Translations under genes and position numbers: made by a program
Notes under the pieces: generated by a model
Databases searched by the model: none
What the model was told of the DNA's origin: nothing
The model's input: the letters and a program-made list of their open reading frames with translations, nothing else
Shown here: positions 45,619 to 54,632 of the stretch, piece by piece
How positions within the stretch are numbered: position 1 is the first letter of the stretch
How the letters are laid out: each line of letters begins with the position of its first letter
Source of the DNA: Dehalococcoidia bacterium
GTDB taxonomy: Bacteria; Chloroflexota; Dehalococcoidia; Tepidiformales; Tepidiformaceae
Length of the DNA stretch: 64,000 nucleotides
Reading direction: 5' to 3'
Assembly (NCBI GenBank): GCA_022827945.1
Contig: JAJEIT010000026.1
Span: 1-64,000, forward strand

Positions 45619-47184
45619 GTGCGTGCTCTGCTAGGCGTTTACGACAAGACCGGGATCGAGGATTTCGCCCGCGGGCTCCACGCCCTCGGCTGGGAGCTCG
45701 TCTCGACCGGCGGCACGAAGCGGGCCGTCGAGGCGGCCGGTGTCCCGGTCACCGGCATCGAGCAGGTCACTGGCTTTCCCGAGATGCTCGACGGCCGCGT
45801 CAAGACCCTCCACCCGGCCGTCCACGCCGGCATCCTCGCCCGCCGCGACCTGCCCGAGCACAACGCTGCCCTCGGCGAGCATGGCTTCGGGACCATCGAC
45901 CTCGTCGCCTGCAACCTCTACCCCTTCCGCGCGGTCGTCACCCGGGAGGGTGGCGCTTCTCTCGCCGAGGGCATCGAGAACATCGACATCGGCGGCCCCA
46001 CCATGCTGCGCGCCGCCGCCAAGAACCACGCCGACGTCATCGTCCTCGCCGACCCCGACGACTACGCCGGCACGCTCGAAGCGCTCGCCGCGGGCGGCCT
46101 CGACGCCGATGCCCGCCGCCGGCTCGCCTGGAAGGCGTTCCAGCACGTCGCCAGCTACGACAGCGCCGTCGCTGAGTGGCTCTGGGACGGCGACGAGTCC
46201 CCGCCCGAGCTGAGCGTTCCCCTCGAGCGCGTCGCGGGGCTGCGCTACGGAGAGAACCCGCACCAGGGCGCCGCCTTCTACCGGGACGGCTCGCTCGGCG
46301 AGGACGCCCTCGGCGGCATCGCCACCGCCGTGCAGCACCACGGCAAGGAGCTCTCCTACAACAACTACCTCGACGCCGACGCCGCCTGGAACGCCGTCAA
46401 CGACTTCCCCGAGCCCGCCTGCGTCATCGTGAAGCACACGAACCCCTGCGGGGCCGCCACCCGCGACGACCTTCGCGAGGCCTACCGCCTCGCCGTTGTC
46501 GCCGACCCGGTGAGCGCCTTCGGCGGCATCGTCGCCTTCAACCGCCCCCTCGACGAGGACCTCGCCCGCGAGCTGCGCGAGTACCGCAACCCCACCGACG
46601 GCTCGACGCGCATGTTCTACGAGATCGTCATCGCCCCTGAGTACACGGAGGAGGGTCTGCGCGTGCTCAAGGGCAAGTCGAAGGATCTGCGCATCCTCGA
46701 AGCGGATCCCCGCTCACGCGGCGGCCGTTCGCTGCGGCAGGTGGGCGGCGGCTGGCTCCTCCAGGACGCCGACGAGATCGCCCCCGAGGAGATCGACTAC
46801 CAGGTCGTCTCGAAGACGCAGCCCACGGAGCAGCAGCTCGCCGACCTGCGCTTCGCCTGGCGATGCGTGAAGCACGTCAAGAGCAACGCCATCACGCTCG
46901 CGAAGGACGGCCGGCTGCTCGGCATGGGCAGCGGCCAGCCGAACCGGGTCAAGAGCGTCGAGATCGCGATGGAGAAGGCCGGCGACGAGCTGCGGGGCGC
47001 GGCCCTCGCCAGCGACGCCTTCTTCCCCTTCTCGTGGAACGACGCCGTCGAGCGCGCCTGCCAGGCGGGCGTCGCCGCCATCGCCCACCCCGGCGGCAGC
47101 CTCCGCGACCAGGACTGCATCGACTGCTGCGACAAGTACGGCGTCGCCCTCGTCTTCACGGGCACGCGCCACTTCCGGCACTAG
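45619..47184 (+). CDS. purH: Bifunctional AICAR formyltransferase / IMP cyclohydrolase
   Basis: LVSTGGTKRAVEAAGVPV, VKTLHPAVHAGILARR, KHTNPCGAA; GTG start. Confidence 0.96.
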   Translation: MRALLGVYDKTGIEDFARGLHALGWELVSTGGTKRAVEAAGVPVTGIEQVTGFPEMLDGRVKTLHPAVHAGILARRDLPEHNAALGEHGFGTIDLVACNLYPFRAVVTREGGASLAEGIENIDIGGPTMLRAAAKNHADVIVLADPDDYAGTLEALAAGGLDADARRRLAWKAFQHVASYDSAVAEWLWDGDESPPELSVPLERVAGLRYGENPHQGAAFYRDGSLGEDALGGIATAVQHHGKELSYNNYLDADAAWNAVNDFPEPACVIVKHTNPCGAATRDDLREAYRLAVVADPVSAFGGIVAFNRPLDEDLARELREYRNPTDGSTRMFYEIVIAPEYTEEGLRVLKGKSKDLRILEADPRSRGGRSLRQVGGGWLLQDADEIAPEEIDYQVVSKTQPTEQQLADLRFAWRCVKHVKSNAITLAKDGRLLGMGSGQPNRVKSVEIAMEKAGDELRGAALASDAFFPFSWNDAVERACQAGVAAIAHPGGSLRDQDCIDCCDKYGVALVFTGTRHFRH

Positions 47185-47187
47185 GGT

Positions 47188-47271
47188 TGGTGACCGCCGG
47201 CTGGTGACTGGTCCGCCCCTCCCCTGGGTGGGGTGGACACCAGTCACTATCCACTACTCACTACCCACTAG
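47188..47271. repeat. Heptamer-family repeat element adjacent to tRNA-Ser
   Basis: ggtgaccgccggctggtgactgg ... ccagtcactatccactactcactacccacta. Confidence 0.8.
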
Positions 47272-47274
47272 CAC

Positions 47275-47364
47275 TGGCGGAGAGGGTGGGATTCGAACCC
47301 ACGAGGGGCTTGCACCCCTACACGATTTCCAGTCGTGCCTGTTCAGCCACTCCAGCACCTCTCC
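47275..47364 (-). tRNA. tRNA-Ser(GGA), CCA encoded
   Basis: Minus strand GGAGAGGTGCTGGAGTGGCTGAACAGGCACGACTGGAAATCGTG...GGGTTCGAATCCCACCCTCTCCGCCA; anticodon loop CTGGAAA; long variable arm. Confidence 0.95.
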
Positions 47365-47415
47365 GCGAGGCGTCGGGCTAGCGTAGCAAGGGCGCGGGAC
47401 TCGGGCTTGCCGCGG

Positions 47416-47616
47416 CTAGCGCTTGCGCTGCTCGCGACGTCCCTTCGTCAGCTCGCGATACCGCGCCCACAGTTCCTGTTCTTTCTCCTGGGCGCCCTCG
47501 CGTGCGATCTCGATGGCCTGCTCCGCTGCCTGGCGGAGCTCCTCCACCATCTCCTCGGGATTCGGTACGCCGCCGTCCCCGATGACGGGATCGTCCGACG
47601 ACCCGCCCGCGCTCAC
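47416..47616 (-). CDS. Small helical hypothetical protein
   Basis: 66-aa ORF overlapping the upstream membrane-protein gene. Confidence 0.55.
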   Translation of the reverse strand: MSAGGSSDDPVIGDGGVPNPEEMVEELRQAAEQAIEIAREGAQEKEQELWARYRELTKGRREQRKR

Positions 47617-48077
47617 GACCCGCCCCGGAAGCGTCCGCCCAGCGAGCCGAGCGAGTCCAGCCCGCGCCGGATGCCGCTCACGACCGAGTAGACGCGGATG
47701 ATCGGCGTCACGGCGGATTCGCCCACGAACTCGGCCGTGCCCTTCACCTCGTCCACGAGGTCACGGGCCGAATCGAGCAGGGGAACCACGTTCTGGTTCA
47801 CGGCGCGCCGCACCGAGAGGGCCACGCCGATGAGCACCGCCAGCAGGATGCAGGCGAGAACCCCGGCGATCGCCACGAGGACGCCGAGCGCCACCACGGC
47901 GATGTCGCGCCACTCGCTCCAGCTGTCGGGGGCCGACCACGTGCCCGGCTCGGCCTCGTTCGGGAAGATGTTCCCGCCGAAGTAGCCGTCCACGAGCACG
48001 GCCACCACGATGTAGACGACGACGATCAGCACCGCCGCCAGGACGACCGTCAGGAAGAAGCGCAGGACGCTGTTCAT
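47613..48077 (-). CDS. Membrane protein, two TM segments
   Basis: MNSVLRFFLTVVLAAVLIVVVYIVVAVLVDGYFGG...; TATCAT-N7-ATG. Confidence 0.7.
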   Translation of the reverse strand: MNSVLRFFLTVVLAAVLIVVVYIVVAVLVDGYFGGNIFPNEAEPGTWSAPDSWSEWRDIAVVALGVLVAIAGVLACILLAVLIGVALSVRRAVNQNVVPLLDSARDLVDEVKGTAEFVGESAVTPIIRVYSVVSGIRRGLDSLGSLGGRFRGGS

Positions 48078-48134
48078 GGGGGCAATGATAGAGCCATCCT
48101 TGCCATGGCGCGCCCGCGCTCCTCGCCGCGGGGC

Positions 48135-49487
48135 CTAGCCGGGGGCCAGCTCGAACAGGTCCAGCAGGTTCGAGATTGCCTCGAACGTGGTCGCCTGCCC
48201 CAGCAGCCGGTCCACGTAGTTCAGGTCGATCGCGCTCCCCAGCGGCACTCCCACCGCCTGCGCGAGCGCGTCCAGGTACTGCTGCGCCACCGGCTCCACC
48301 GGAGCCGTCTCGTCCACGTCGTCCGCGTAGGTGGCGGCAATCGCGTCCACGAACGACCCGTACGCCACGCCGGAGTCCGGCAGCACCTCGCGGCCGTGCG
48401 GACTCGGCAGGATGCCGAGCGACTCCGGGATGGCGCGGCCGCTGTTCAGCATGGCCAGCGCCTCGATGTTGAAGTTCCGCGCCAGGGGCGAGGGGTCCCG
48501 CGCCAGCTCCGGCTGCGAGATCAGCAGGTGGACGTACAGGAAGACGTCGATGGCGCTCGCCACGACCTCCTCCGTCAGGCTGTCTTCCCGGTCGCAGTGG
48601 ATCGCTTCGTGCGCGAGCAGGGGCATGAGCAGCTCGAAGGGCGCCGCCTCCAGGTCGGGCCGGATGGAGAGGATGCGCCGCCCCTCGTCGTCGTAGGTCA
48701 CCCGCGCCACCAGGTCGAGGTCGCCCGGCGGCTCCTGGAATCCGATGAACGCCGCCGGGGCGCCCGTGCAGTTGTCCGGCCCGAGCAGGGAGCGCACGGC
48801 CGCGTCCGCGAAGGTTCCGGCAAGCGCCGCCAGGGCCGCGCGCAGCTTCGGCGCGGCCACCACCTCCGCGTCCATGCCGTCGTACAGGAACAGGGCCGTC
48901 TCCCGAACCGCCGCCGACGCCTCGCGCTCGTCCAGGTGCTCCTCCAGGGCGTCGCGCACCGCCAGCGGGTCGCGATCGGCCGCGGTGGGCGACTCCGGAG
49001 GCCGTGGCTCCACCAGCGAGAGGTCGCCGAAGGCGAACACGCCCCCGGCCAGCACCACGCCCAGCTCCGTGAACTCGCTCGTGACCACGACCGAGACCTC
49101 GTCCTCCGGGCCGGAGAGCGCCTCCGTCGAGACGTGCAGGGTCGAACCCGACACGATGAGCGCCCCCACCGTCAGCTCCACGACGCGCGAGCTGACCACC
49201 TCCACGCCCTCGACCGGCATCTCCGTGAGCGGGTGGCCGGTCAGCGGCGAGCCCTCCGGCGCGGTCAGCCGGAAGGCCGCGTTCAGGGCGCGCAGCTTGG
49301 TCGGCTCGACGGCGCGGTTGAAGCGGACCCGCACGACCGACCGGGCCAGCGGCAGGTCGTCCACGTACACGCGTTCCGCGCTTGCTTCGAGCGCGCGGAT
49401 CGGCGCGGGAGGTGGCTCACCGCCTCCACACGACGCAGCCAGCGCCAGCACCAGCGCCGCGACAAGCCCTCCGAGGACGCGATGCAT
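48135..49487 (-). CDS. Lipoprotein with HExxH-type motif (putative metalloprotease-like)
   Basis: Lipobox ALAASCGGG; LLAHEAIHCDRED. Confidence 0.7.
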   Translation of the reverse strand: MHRVLGGLVAALVLALAASCGGGEPPPAPIRALEASAERVYVDDLPLARSVVRVRFNRAVEPTKLRALNAAFRLTAPEGSPLTGHPLTEMPVEGVEVVSSRVVELTVGALIVSGSTLHVSTEALSGPEDEVSVVVTSEFTELGVVLAGGVFAFGDLSLVEPRPPESPTAADRDPLAVRDALEEHLDEREASAAVRETALFLYDGMDAEVVAAPKLRAALAALAGTFADAAVRSLLGPDNCTGAPAAFIGFQEPPGDLDLVARVTYDDEGRRILSIRPDLEAAPFELLMPLLAHEAIHCDREDSLTEEVVASAIDVFLYVHLLISQPELARDPSPLARNFNIEALAMLNSGRAIPESLGILPSPHGREVLPDSGVAYGSFVDAIAATYADDVDETAPVEPVAQQYLDALAQAVGVPLGSAIDLNYVDRLLGQATTFEAISNLLDLFELAPG

Positions 49488-49572
49488 GCCGAGAGCCTAC
49501 CGTGCTCCGCCCTCCGGCGACGCCAGCGTTAACAACTCGCGCGGCGGGCGCCTTCTCCGCGATGATGGGCGC

Positions 49573-50103
49573 GTGACCCTCGACGCACCCCCATCGACCG
49601 CCCCGCGCGGAACCCCCTGGGTCGAGCGCAAACGCAAGCCGGACGGCAGCGAGCGCCGCTACACCTGCGCCCTCGAGCACGCCTCGCCCTCGCTCGTCGT
49701 CGTCAGCTACGTCATGCGCCAGGGTGGGGCCGTCTTCGGCACCCCTATCGACATCCCGCCGGGCTCCGTCTCTTACGGCTACTTCTGGCGCGCCCGTCCC
49801 TACACCGTCTACCGCATGCGCGATGGCGATCGCATCATCGCCCACCGCTTCGACGCGGTCGCCGGCGTGCGCATCCGCGAGGGCGAGGTTGCCTACCGCG
49901 ACCTCGCCCTGGACTGGTGGCTCACTGCCGAGAACGCGCTCATCGAGGAGGACCGCGACGAGTTCCTCGAACTCCGCGCGGATGGCGCCTTCAGCCCCGC
50001 CGACCTCGCCGCCGCAGCCCGCGCCGAGCGCGTCATCGCCCGCGCCGCCGACCGGCTCCTCCCCGAGCTCGCGGCCATCGAACAACGCCTCGGGATCGCC
50101 TAG
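49573..50103 (+). CDS. DUF402-like protein
   Basis: GTG start; GSVSYGYFWRARPYTVYRM...DGDRIIAHRFDAVAG...YRDLALDWWL. Confidence 0.75.
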   Translation: MTLDAPPSTAPRGTPWVERKRKPDGSERRYTCALEHASPSLVVVSYVMRQGGAVFGTPIDIPPGSVSYGYFWRARPYTVYRMRDGDRIIAHRFDAVAGVRIREGEVAYRDLALDWWLTAENALIEEDRDEFLELRADGAFSPADLAAAARAERVIARAADRLLPELAAIEQRLGIA

Positions 50104-50121
50104 CGAGTTGGAGAGCCACGG

Positions 50122-50370
50122 CTAGTCATCCCCTTCACGCCGGTCTTCTGGCCACACGCGGGATTCGCCCCAGTCAAGCTCCTCGTCGGTCTGCGGGAAT
50201 CTGCCGTAGCCTTCCGCATACTGTCGGTCGATCTCCTCAGCGGCCTTCTGGGCAAGGTAGTTCGCAGTCGCTTCGCGCAGCACCGCCGAGCGGCCCCGCT
50301 CACGTACCTCGGCAAGCGCGTCGAGCCTCTCCAGGAGGTCCTCATCGAACGTCACCTGTATGGCTTTCAT
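50122..50370 (-). CDS. Ribbon-helix-helix (CopG-like) protein
   Basis: MKAIQVTFDEDLLERLDALAEVRERGRSAVLREATANYL. Confidence 0.82.
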   Translation of the reverse strand: MKAIQVTFDEDLLERLDALAEVRERGRSAVLREATANYLAQKAAEEIDRQYAEGYGRFPQTDEELDWGESRVWPEDRREGDD

Positions 50371-50456
50371 GTGTATAGAAAACTACATGATGTGGTCTAT
50401 AGGAGGGTGTACCGCCCCTGCATCCGGCCAGCCGCCCAGGAGCCTACGATTGCCGG

Positions 50457-51146
50457 GTGGAAATCCCCGTGCCAGACCTCGCCATCCCCGATGTCGTAGC
50501 CGCCCTTGAGCGGATGCACGGCGCCGAGCGCTGGCACTGGACCCCAGAGAGCGACCCCTTCGAGGTCGCGGTCGGCGCGATACTCGTGCAGCACACGAAC
50601 TGGACCAACGCCGAACGCGCCGTCGACCGCCTCCGCGAGGCTGGCGTCCTCGACCCGGACCGGCTGGCGGATCTGCCGGACGAGGCCATCGAGGAGCTGA
50701 TCCGGCCCAGCGGCCAGTACCGCACGAAGACGCGCAAGCTGCGCGCCTTCCTCGACCTGGTCGCCCGGCACGGCTCACTCGAAGCGCTGCTTGTGCTGCC
50801 TTCGGACGCGCTCCGCGCCGAGCTGCTCGCAACCTGGGGCATCGGCGATGAGACTGCCGACGCCATCGCCCTCTACGCCGCGGGGCAGCCGGCCCTCGTC
50901 GTCGACGCGTACACGCGTCGCCTCTTCTCGCGCCTCGGCCTGGGACCACCCCCCGACGACTCTTACGGCGCCTGGCAGGCGTTCCTCGTCGGGGAGCTGC
51001 CCCCCGACGCCCCGGCGCTCGCGCGCTTCCACGCGCTGGTGGTCCTCCACGCGAAGCACCTTTGCCTCGCGCGCCGCCCCCACTGCGGCGACTGCCACCT
51101 CGCTCCCTGCTGCGCCTTCGCGTCAGACGCGCCCCTACCCCCTTGA
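50457..51146 (+). CDS. Endonuclease III-like HhH-GPD DNA glycosylase with 4Fe-4S cluster
   Basis: VGAILVQHTNWTNAERAV...LATWGIGDETADAIALYA...VDAYTRR; C-terminal CLARRPHCGDCHLAPCC. Confidence 0.88.
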   Translation: MEIPVPDLAIPDVVAALERMHGAERWHWTPESDPFEVAVGAILVQHTNWTNAERAVDRLREAGVLDPDRLADLPDEAIEELIRPSGQYRTKTRKLRAFLDLVARHGSLEALLVLPSDALRAELLATWGIGDETADAIALYAAGQPALVVDAYTRRLFSRLGLGPPPDDSYGAWQAFLVGELPPDAPALARFHALVVLHAKHLCLARRPHCGDCHLAPCCAFASDAPLPP

Positions 51147-51170
51147 GCGGCGCGCGGGTACGTTCCCACG

Positions 51171-52268
51171 ATGCAGGTCGGCATCATCGGGCTGCCGCGG
51201 GCAGGCAAGACGACCGTCTTCAACGCCGTCTCGCGCGGACTCGCCCCCGTCGGGGGCTTCGGCGGCGCGGGCAAGCCCAATATCCGCTCGGTGGCCGTCC
51301 CGGACACGCGCGTTGACCGCCTCTCCGAGATCTACCAGCCCAAGAAGACCACCCATGCCACCGTCGAGTACGTCGACTTCCCCGCCGCCGGCGAGCACTT
51401 CGGCCAGGGACAGGGCCTCGGCGGGCGCTTCCTGAATGAGCTGGCCGCCGTCGATGCCCTCATCCACGTCGTGCGCGCCTTCGAGGACGACTCCGTCCCC
51501 CACCCCGAAGGCTCCGTCGACCCCGGCCGCGACATCGGCATTATGGACCTCGAGCTGGCCTTCGCCGACCTCGCCCTCATCGAACGCCGTATCGAGCGCA
51601 TCGACCCCGAGCTGCGCACCCTCAAGGCCGGCGAACGCGGGCAGCTGCAGGCCCTGCGCGACCTCCTCGACCGGATGCGCGGCGAGCTTGAAGCGGAGAC
51701 GCCCATCCGTGCGATGTCGCTCTCCGCCGACGAGCGCCGCCTCCTGGGCGGGAGCCAGTTCCTCACCGACAAGCCCCTCCTCGACCTCGTGAACGTGGGC
51801 GAGGAGGACCTGCCCCGCAGGCTCGCCATCGAGGAGGAGCTGCGCGCGGCCCACGGCGCCCCGGGCCGCGACCTCGCGGTCATGGGCGGCCGCTTCGAGA
51901 TGGAGCTGAACGAGCTCAGCGACGACGAGGCCGCCGAGTTCCGCCAGGACGTCGGCGTCGAGCACAGCGGCATGGCCGAGGCCGTCCAGCGCAGCTACGC
52001 TCTGCTCGGGCTCATCAGCTTCCTCACCGTCGGGCCGGACGAGTGCCGCGCCTGGACCGTCACCGAGGGCGCGACCGCCCCCGAGGCAGCCGGCAAGATT
52101 CACACCGACCTGCAGCGCGGCTTCATCCGCGCCGAGGTCATCCGCTACGAGGACCTCGTGGAGTGCGGCAGCGAGGCCGAGGCGAAGCGGCGTGGCCTGC
52201 AGCGCACCGAAGGCAAGGAGTACCTGGTGAAGGACGGGGACGTCGTCCACGTCCTCTTCAACGTCTGA
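51171..52268 (+). CDS. ychF: Redox-regulated P-loop ATPase YchF
   Basis: MQVGIIGLPRAGKTTVFNAVSRG; TGS-like C-terminus; IRAEVIRYEDLVECGSEAEAKRRG. Confidence 0.93.
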   Translation: MQVGIIGLPRAGKTTVFNAVSRGLAPVGGFGGAGKPNIRSVAVPDTRVDRLSEIYQPKKTTHATVEYVDFPAAGEHFGQGQGLGGRFLNELAAVDALIHVVRAFEDDSVPHPEGSVDPGRDIGIMDLELAFADLALIERRIERIDPELRTLKAGERGQLQALRDLLDRMRGELEAETPIRAMSLSADERRLLGGSQFLTDKPLLDLVNVGEEDLPRRLAIEEELRAAHGAPGRDLAVMGGRFEMELNELSDDEAAEFRQDVGVEHSGMAEAVQRSYALLGLISFLTVGPDECRAWTVTEGATAPEAAGKIHTDLQRGFIRAEVIRYEDLVECGSEAEAKRRGLQRTEGKEYLVKDGDVVHVLFNV

Positions 52269-54632
52269 TCAGGCCTCGTTCTCGCCCGGCGCTTCGTCCT
52301 CGAGCTCGCCTTCCAGCGTGTCGTCATCCACGACCTCCGCCTCCTCCTCGTCCCTGCTCGCCGACCGGCGACCGAAGATGCGCGCCGCCAGCGCGTTCCG
52401 CAGGATGCGGTAGGCCTCGCCGGCCTCGTCGGGGTCCGTGCGCTCAAGGTCGGGTGGGCCGTAGCGCGCCTCCTCGTACGCCGTGCTCAGGGTCGCGGCT
52501 TCGGCGGGCCGTTCGAGGGCGTCGCCGAGGCGCGTGCCCCACTGCCGCACCGTCTCCGACTCGGCCGCCTGCAGCCCGGCCCAGCCCGCGAGCCGCTCGA
52601 TGCCGCCCCACTGCCGCGGCATTCCGCTCAGGCCCCGCAGACCCCACACCCAGAACACGCGCGCCCCCATCGACACCACCACCAGCGCCACCAGCGCGCC
52701 CCCGACGCTCCAGATGATCGTCCAGGGCGGCCCCGCCTCGCGCTCCAGCTCCACGGGCGTCAGCAGGTCGGCCAGGAGGTCGATCGCGTCGTCGTCGATG
52801 GCCTCGATCGGCAGCGGAATGGTGGGCGCCTCCTCGAACGGCAGGTTCGTCACCTCTCCGATGATGGACCCGAGGTCTGCCCCCACGAGCGTCAGCTCGT
52901 CCGACGGATTGAAGTCGACCCAGCCGTACGTGGGGAAGTACACCTCCACCCACGAGTAGGCGTCGTTCTTGCGCACGGAGAAGACGCCCGTGCTGATGTT
53001 CAGGTCCTCCGGGTCCAGCACGTACCCCACCGCCACCCTCGCGGGCACGCCCTGCGTCCGCAGCATCACCGTCATCGCCGTCGAGAAGTAGTCGAAGTAG
53101 CCGCGCTGCAGGTCGAACAGGAAGAAGTCGACCACGTCGCGGCGCGAGGGCGCGGAACGCACGCTCATGTCCAGCTCGAACTCGCGGATGTACGCCTCGA
53201 TCGCCTTGGCCAGGTCGTACGGGTTCGTCACGCCCTCGGTCACCCGCGCCGCCTCGTCGTGGACGCGGTCGGGCAGGTCGTCGGGCAGCTGCAGGTAGCG
53301 CTCGCGCACCCAGCTCGGGTAGTTCACCCCGTCCCCGCGCAGCTGGTCCGGCGTGGCGATGCTGAGCGTTCCCGCCACGCGGTAGCGGTCGCCCTCCTGC
53401 AGGTCCTCCTGGCTGCGGATGCGCTCGATGTCGCCCGGGAACGACTCCGGCAGGTCCGCGATCGAGTCGATGTTGGTCCCCAGCGGCGTCCCCACCGAGA
53501 ACAGCGTCTCCTCGTCGTCGAACACCTCGATGTCGAGCGTCGTGATGACGCGCTCCCGGTAGGCGCGCGCCTGGATCTCGGCCGAGGTCGGGTCACCCGC
53601 GTTGACCTCTTCCTCCTGGCGGTCTGAGGAGCGCCAGCCGGAGCCCGTGTACTCGTCGTAGCTCGTGCCGCGAACCAGCCCGAGGCTCTCGCCCCGGACC
53701 TCGAACAGCACCTTCTTGCCCAGGCTCACGTCGCCCCGGATGGGCAGCGTGCGGCCGAACTTGTGGAAGTTGCCGCCGCTGCCCGCGAGGTTGTTGAACA
53801 ACTGGCTGACGGGTTCGAGCGCGTCCTCGATCGGGTTCGTCACGTAGTCGATGGTCGTGTCGATGGCGTCGGCCTGCTTGCCCAGGGGCACCTGCCAGGC
53901 GATCACGACCATCGCGACCGTGAGCACCAGGGTGAGCTGCACGGACTGCAGGCTGAGCCACTCGGGGTACTCGACCCGCGCGCGGTCCCACTGCACGAAC
54001 GCGCGCTGCAGGTGCAGCCGCGAGATCAGCAGCAGCGCCCCGAAGGAGAACATGAGGAAGGCCCCGCTGGGCCGCCCGCTGGTTGTGGCGATGATGACGA
54101 GCAGCCCCGCGCACGCCGGCGCCACCGCGATCCACGCGTTCCGCCAGCGGAACACCGCCCAGGCCGCCAGGTAGGAGACGAACACCCCCAGTGTGTGCAC
54201 CAGCAGCACGAACGGCAGGTTGTCGTTGCTGACGTCGTCCTCGCGTACGACGAGCACCCACTCGTTCATGCGCGCCACCACGTCCTCGACGCGCGCCACG
54301 ATCGAGCCGCCGTCGCCGTAGGGCGTGGCCGTCAGCGTGAGCACCATCAGGCCGAGCAGCAGCGCCACCGGATGCACGAGGAAGTGGCTGGCGCGCGTGC
54401 GCGCCGCCAGCAGCCCGATGATGAGCCCGCCGATCACCGCGGGCACGAGCGAGGGGAAGTCCCGCACCCACTCCGCCTGCTGGATCGCGATCGCAATGGC
54501 GATGTACACGACGAGGGCGGGCACGAACGTGAGCCAGTCTTCCCAGCTCATCAGCAGGCGCGGCGTGTCGATGAAGAAGCGGCGCAGCCGCCCGCTCACC
54601 GTCGCCTCCCGGACCGCCTCTAGGTTTGCCAT
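52269..54632 (-). CDS. Membrane protein with transglutaminase-like domain
   Basis: N-terminal TM segments; GVPARVAVGYVLDPEDLNISTGVFSVRKNDAYSWVEVYFPTYGWVDFNPS. Confidence 0.9.
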   Translation of the reverse strand: MANLEAVREATVSGRLRRFFIDTPRLLMSWEDWLTFVPALVVYIAIAIAIQQAEWVRDFPSLVPAVIGGLIIGLLAARTRASHFLVHPVALLLGLMVLTLTATPYGDGGSIVARVEDVVARMNEWVLVVREDDVSNDNLPFVLLVHTLGVFVSYLAAWAVFRWRNAWIAVAPACAGLLVIIATTSGRPSGAFLMFSFGALLLISRLHLQRAFVQWDRARVEYPEWLSLQSVQLTLVLTVAMVVIAWQVPLGKQADAIDTTIDYVTNPIEDALEPVSQLFNNLAGSGGNFHKFGRTLPIRGDVSLGKKVLFEVRGESLGLVRGTSYDEYTGSGWRSSDRQEEEVNAGDPTSAEIQARAYRERVITTLDIEVFDDEETLFSVGTPLGTNIDSIADLPESFPGDIERIRSQEDLQEGDRYRVAGTLSIATPDQLRGDGVNYPSWVRERYLQLPDDLPDRVHDEAARVTEGVTNPYDLAKAIEAYIREFELDMSVRSAPSRRDVVDFFLFDLQRGYFDYFSTAMTVMLRTQGVPARVAVGYVLDPEDLNISTGVFSVRKNDAYSWVEVYFPTYGWVDFNPSDELTLVGADLGSIIGEVTNLPFEEAPTIPLPIEAIDDDAIDLLADLLTPVELEREAGPPWTIIWSVGGALVALVVVSMGARVFWVWGLRGLSGMPRQWGGIERLAGWAGLQAAESETVRQWGTRLGDALERPAEAATLSTAYEEARYGPPDLERTDPDEAGEAYRILRNALAARIFGRRSASRDEEEAEVVDDDTLEGELEDEAPGENEA

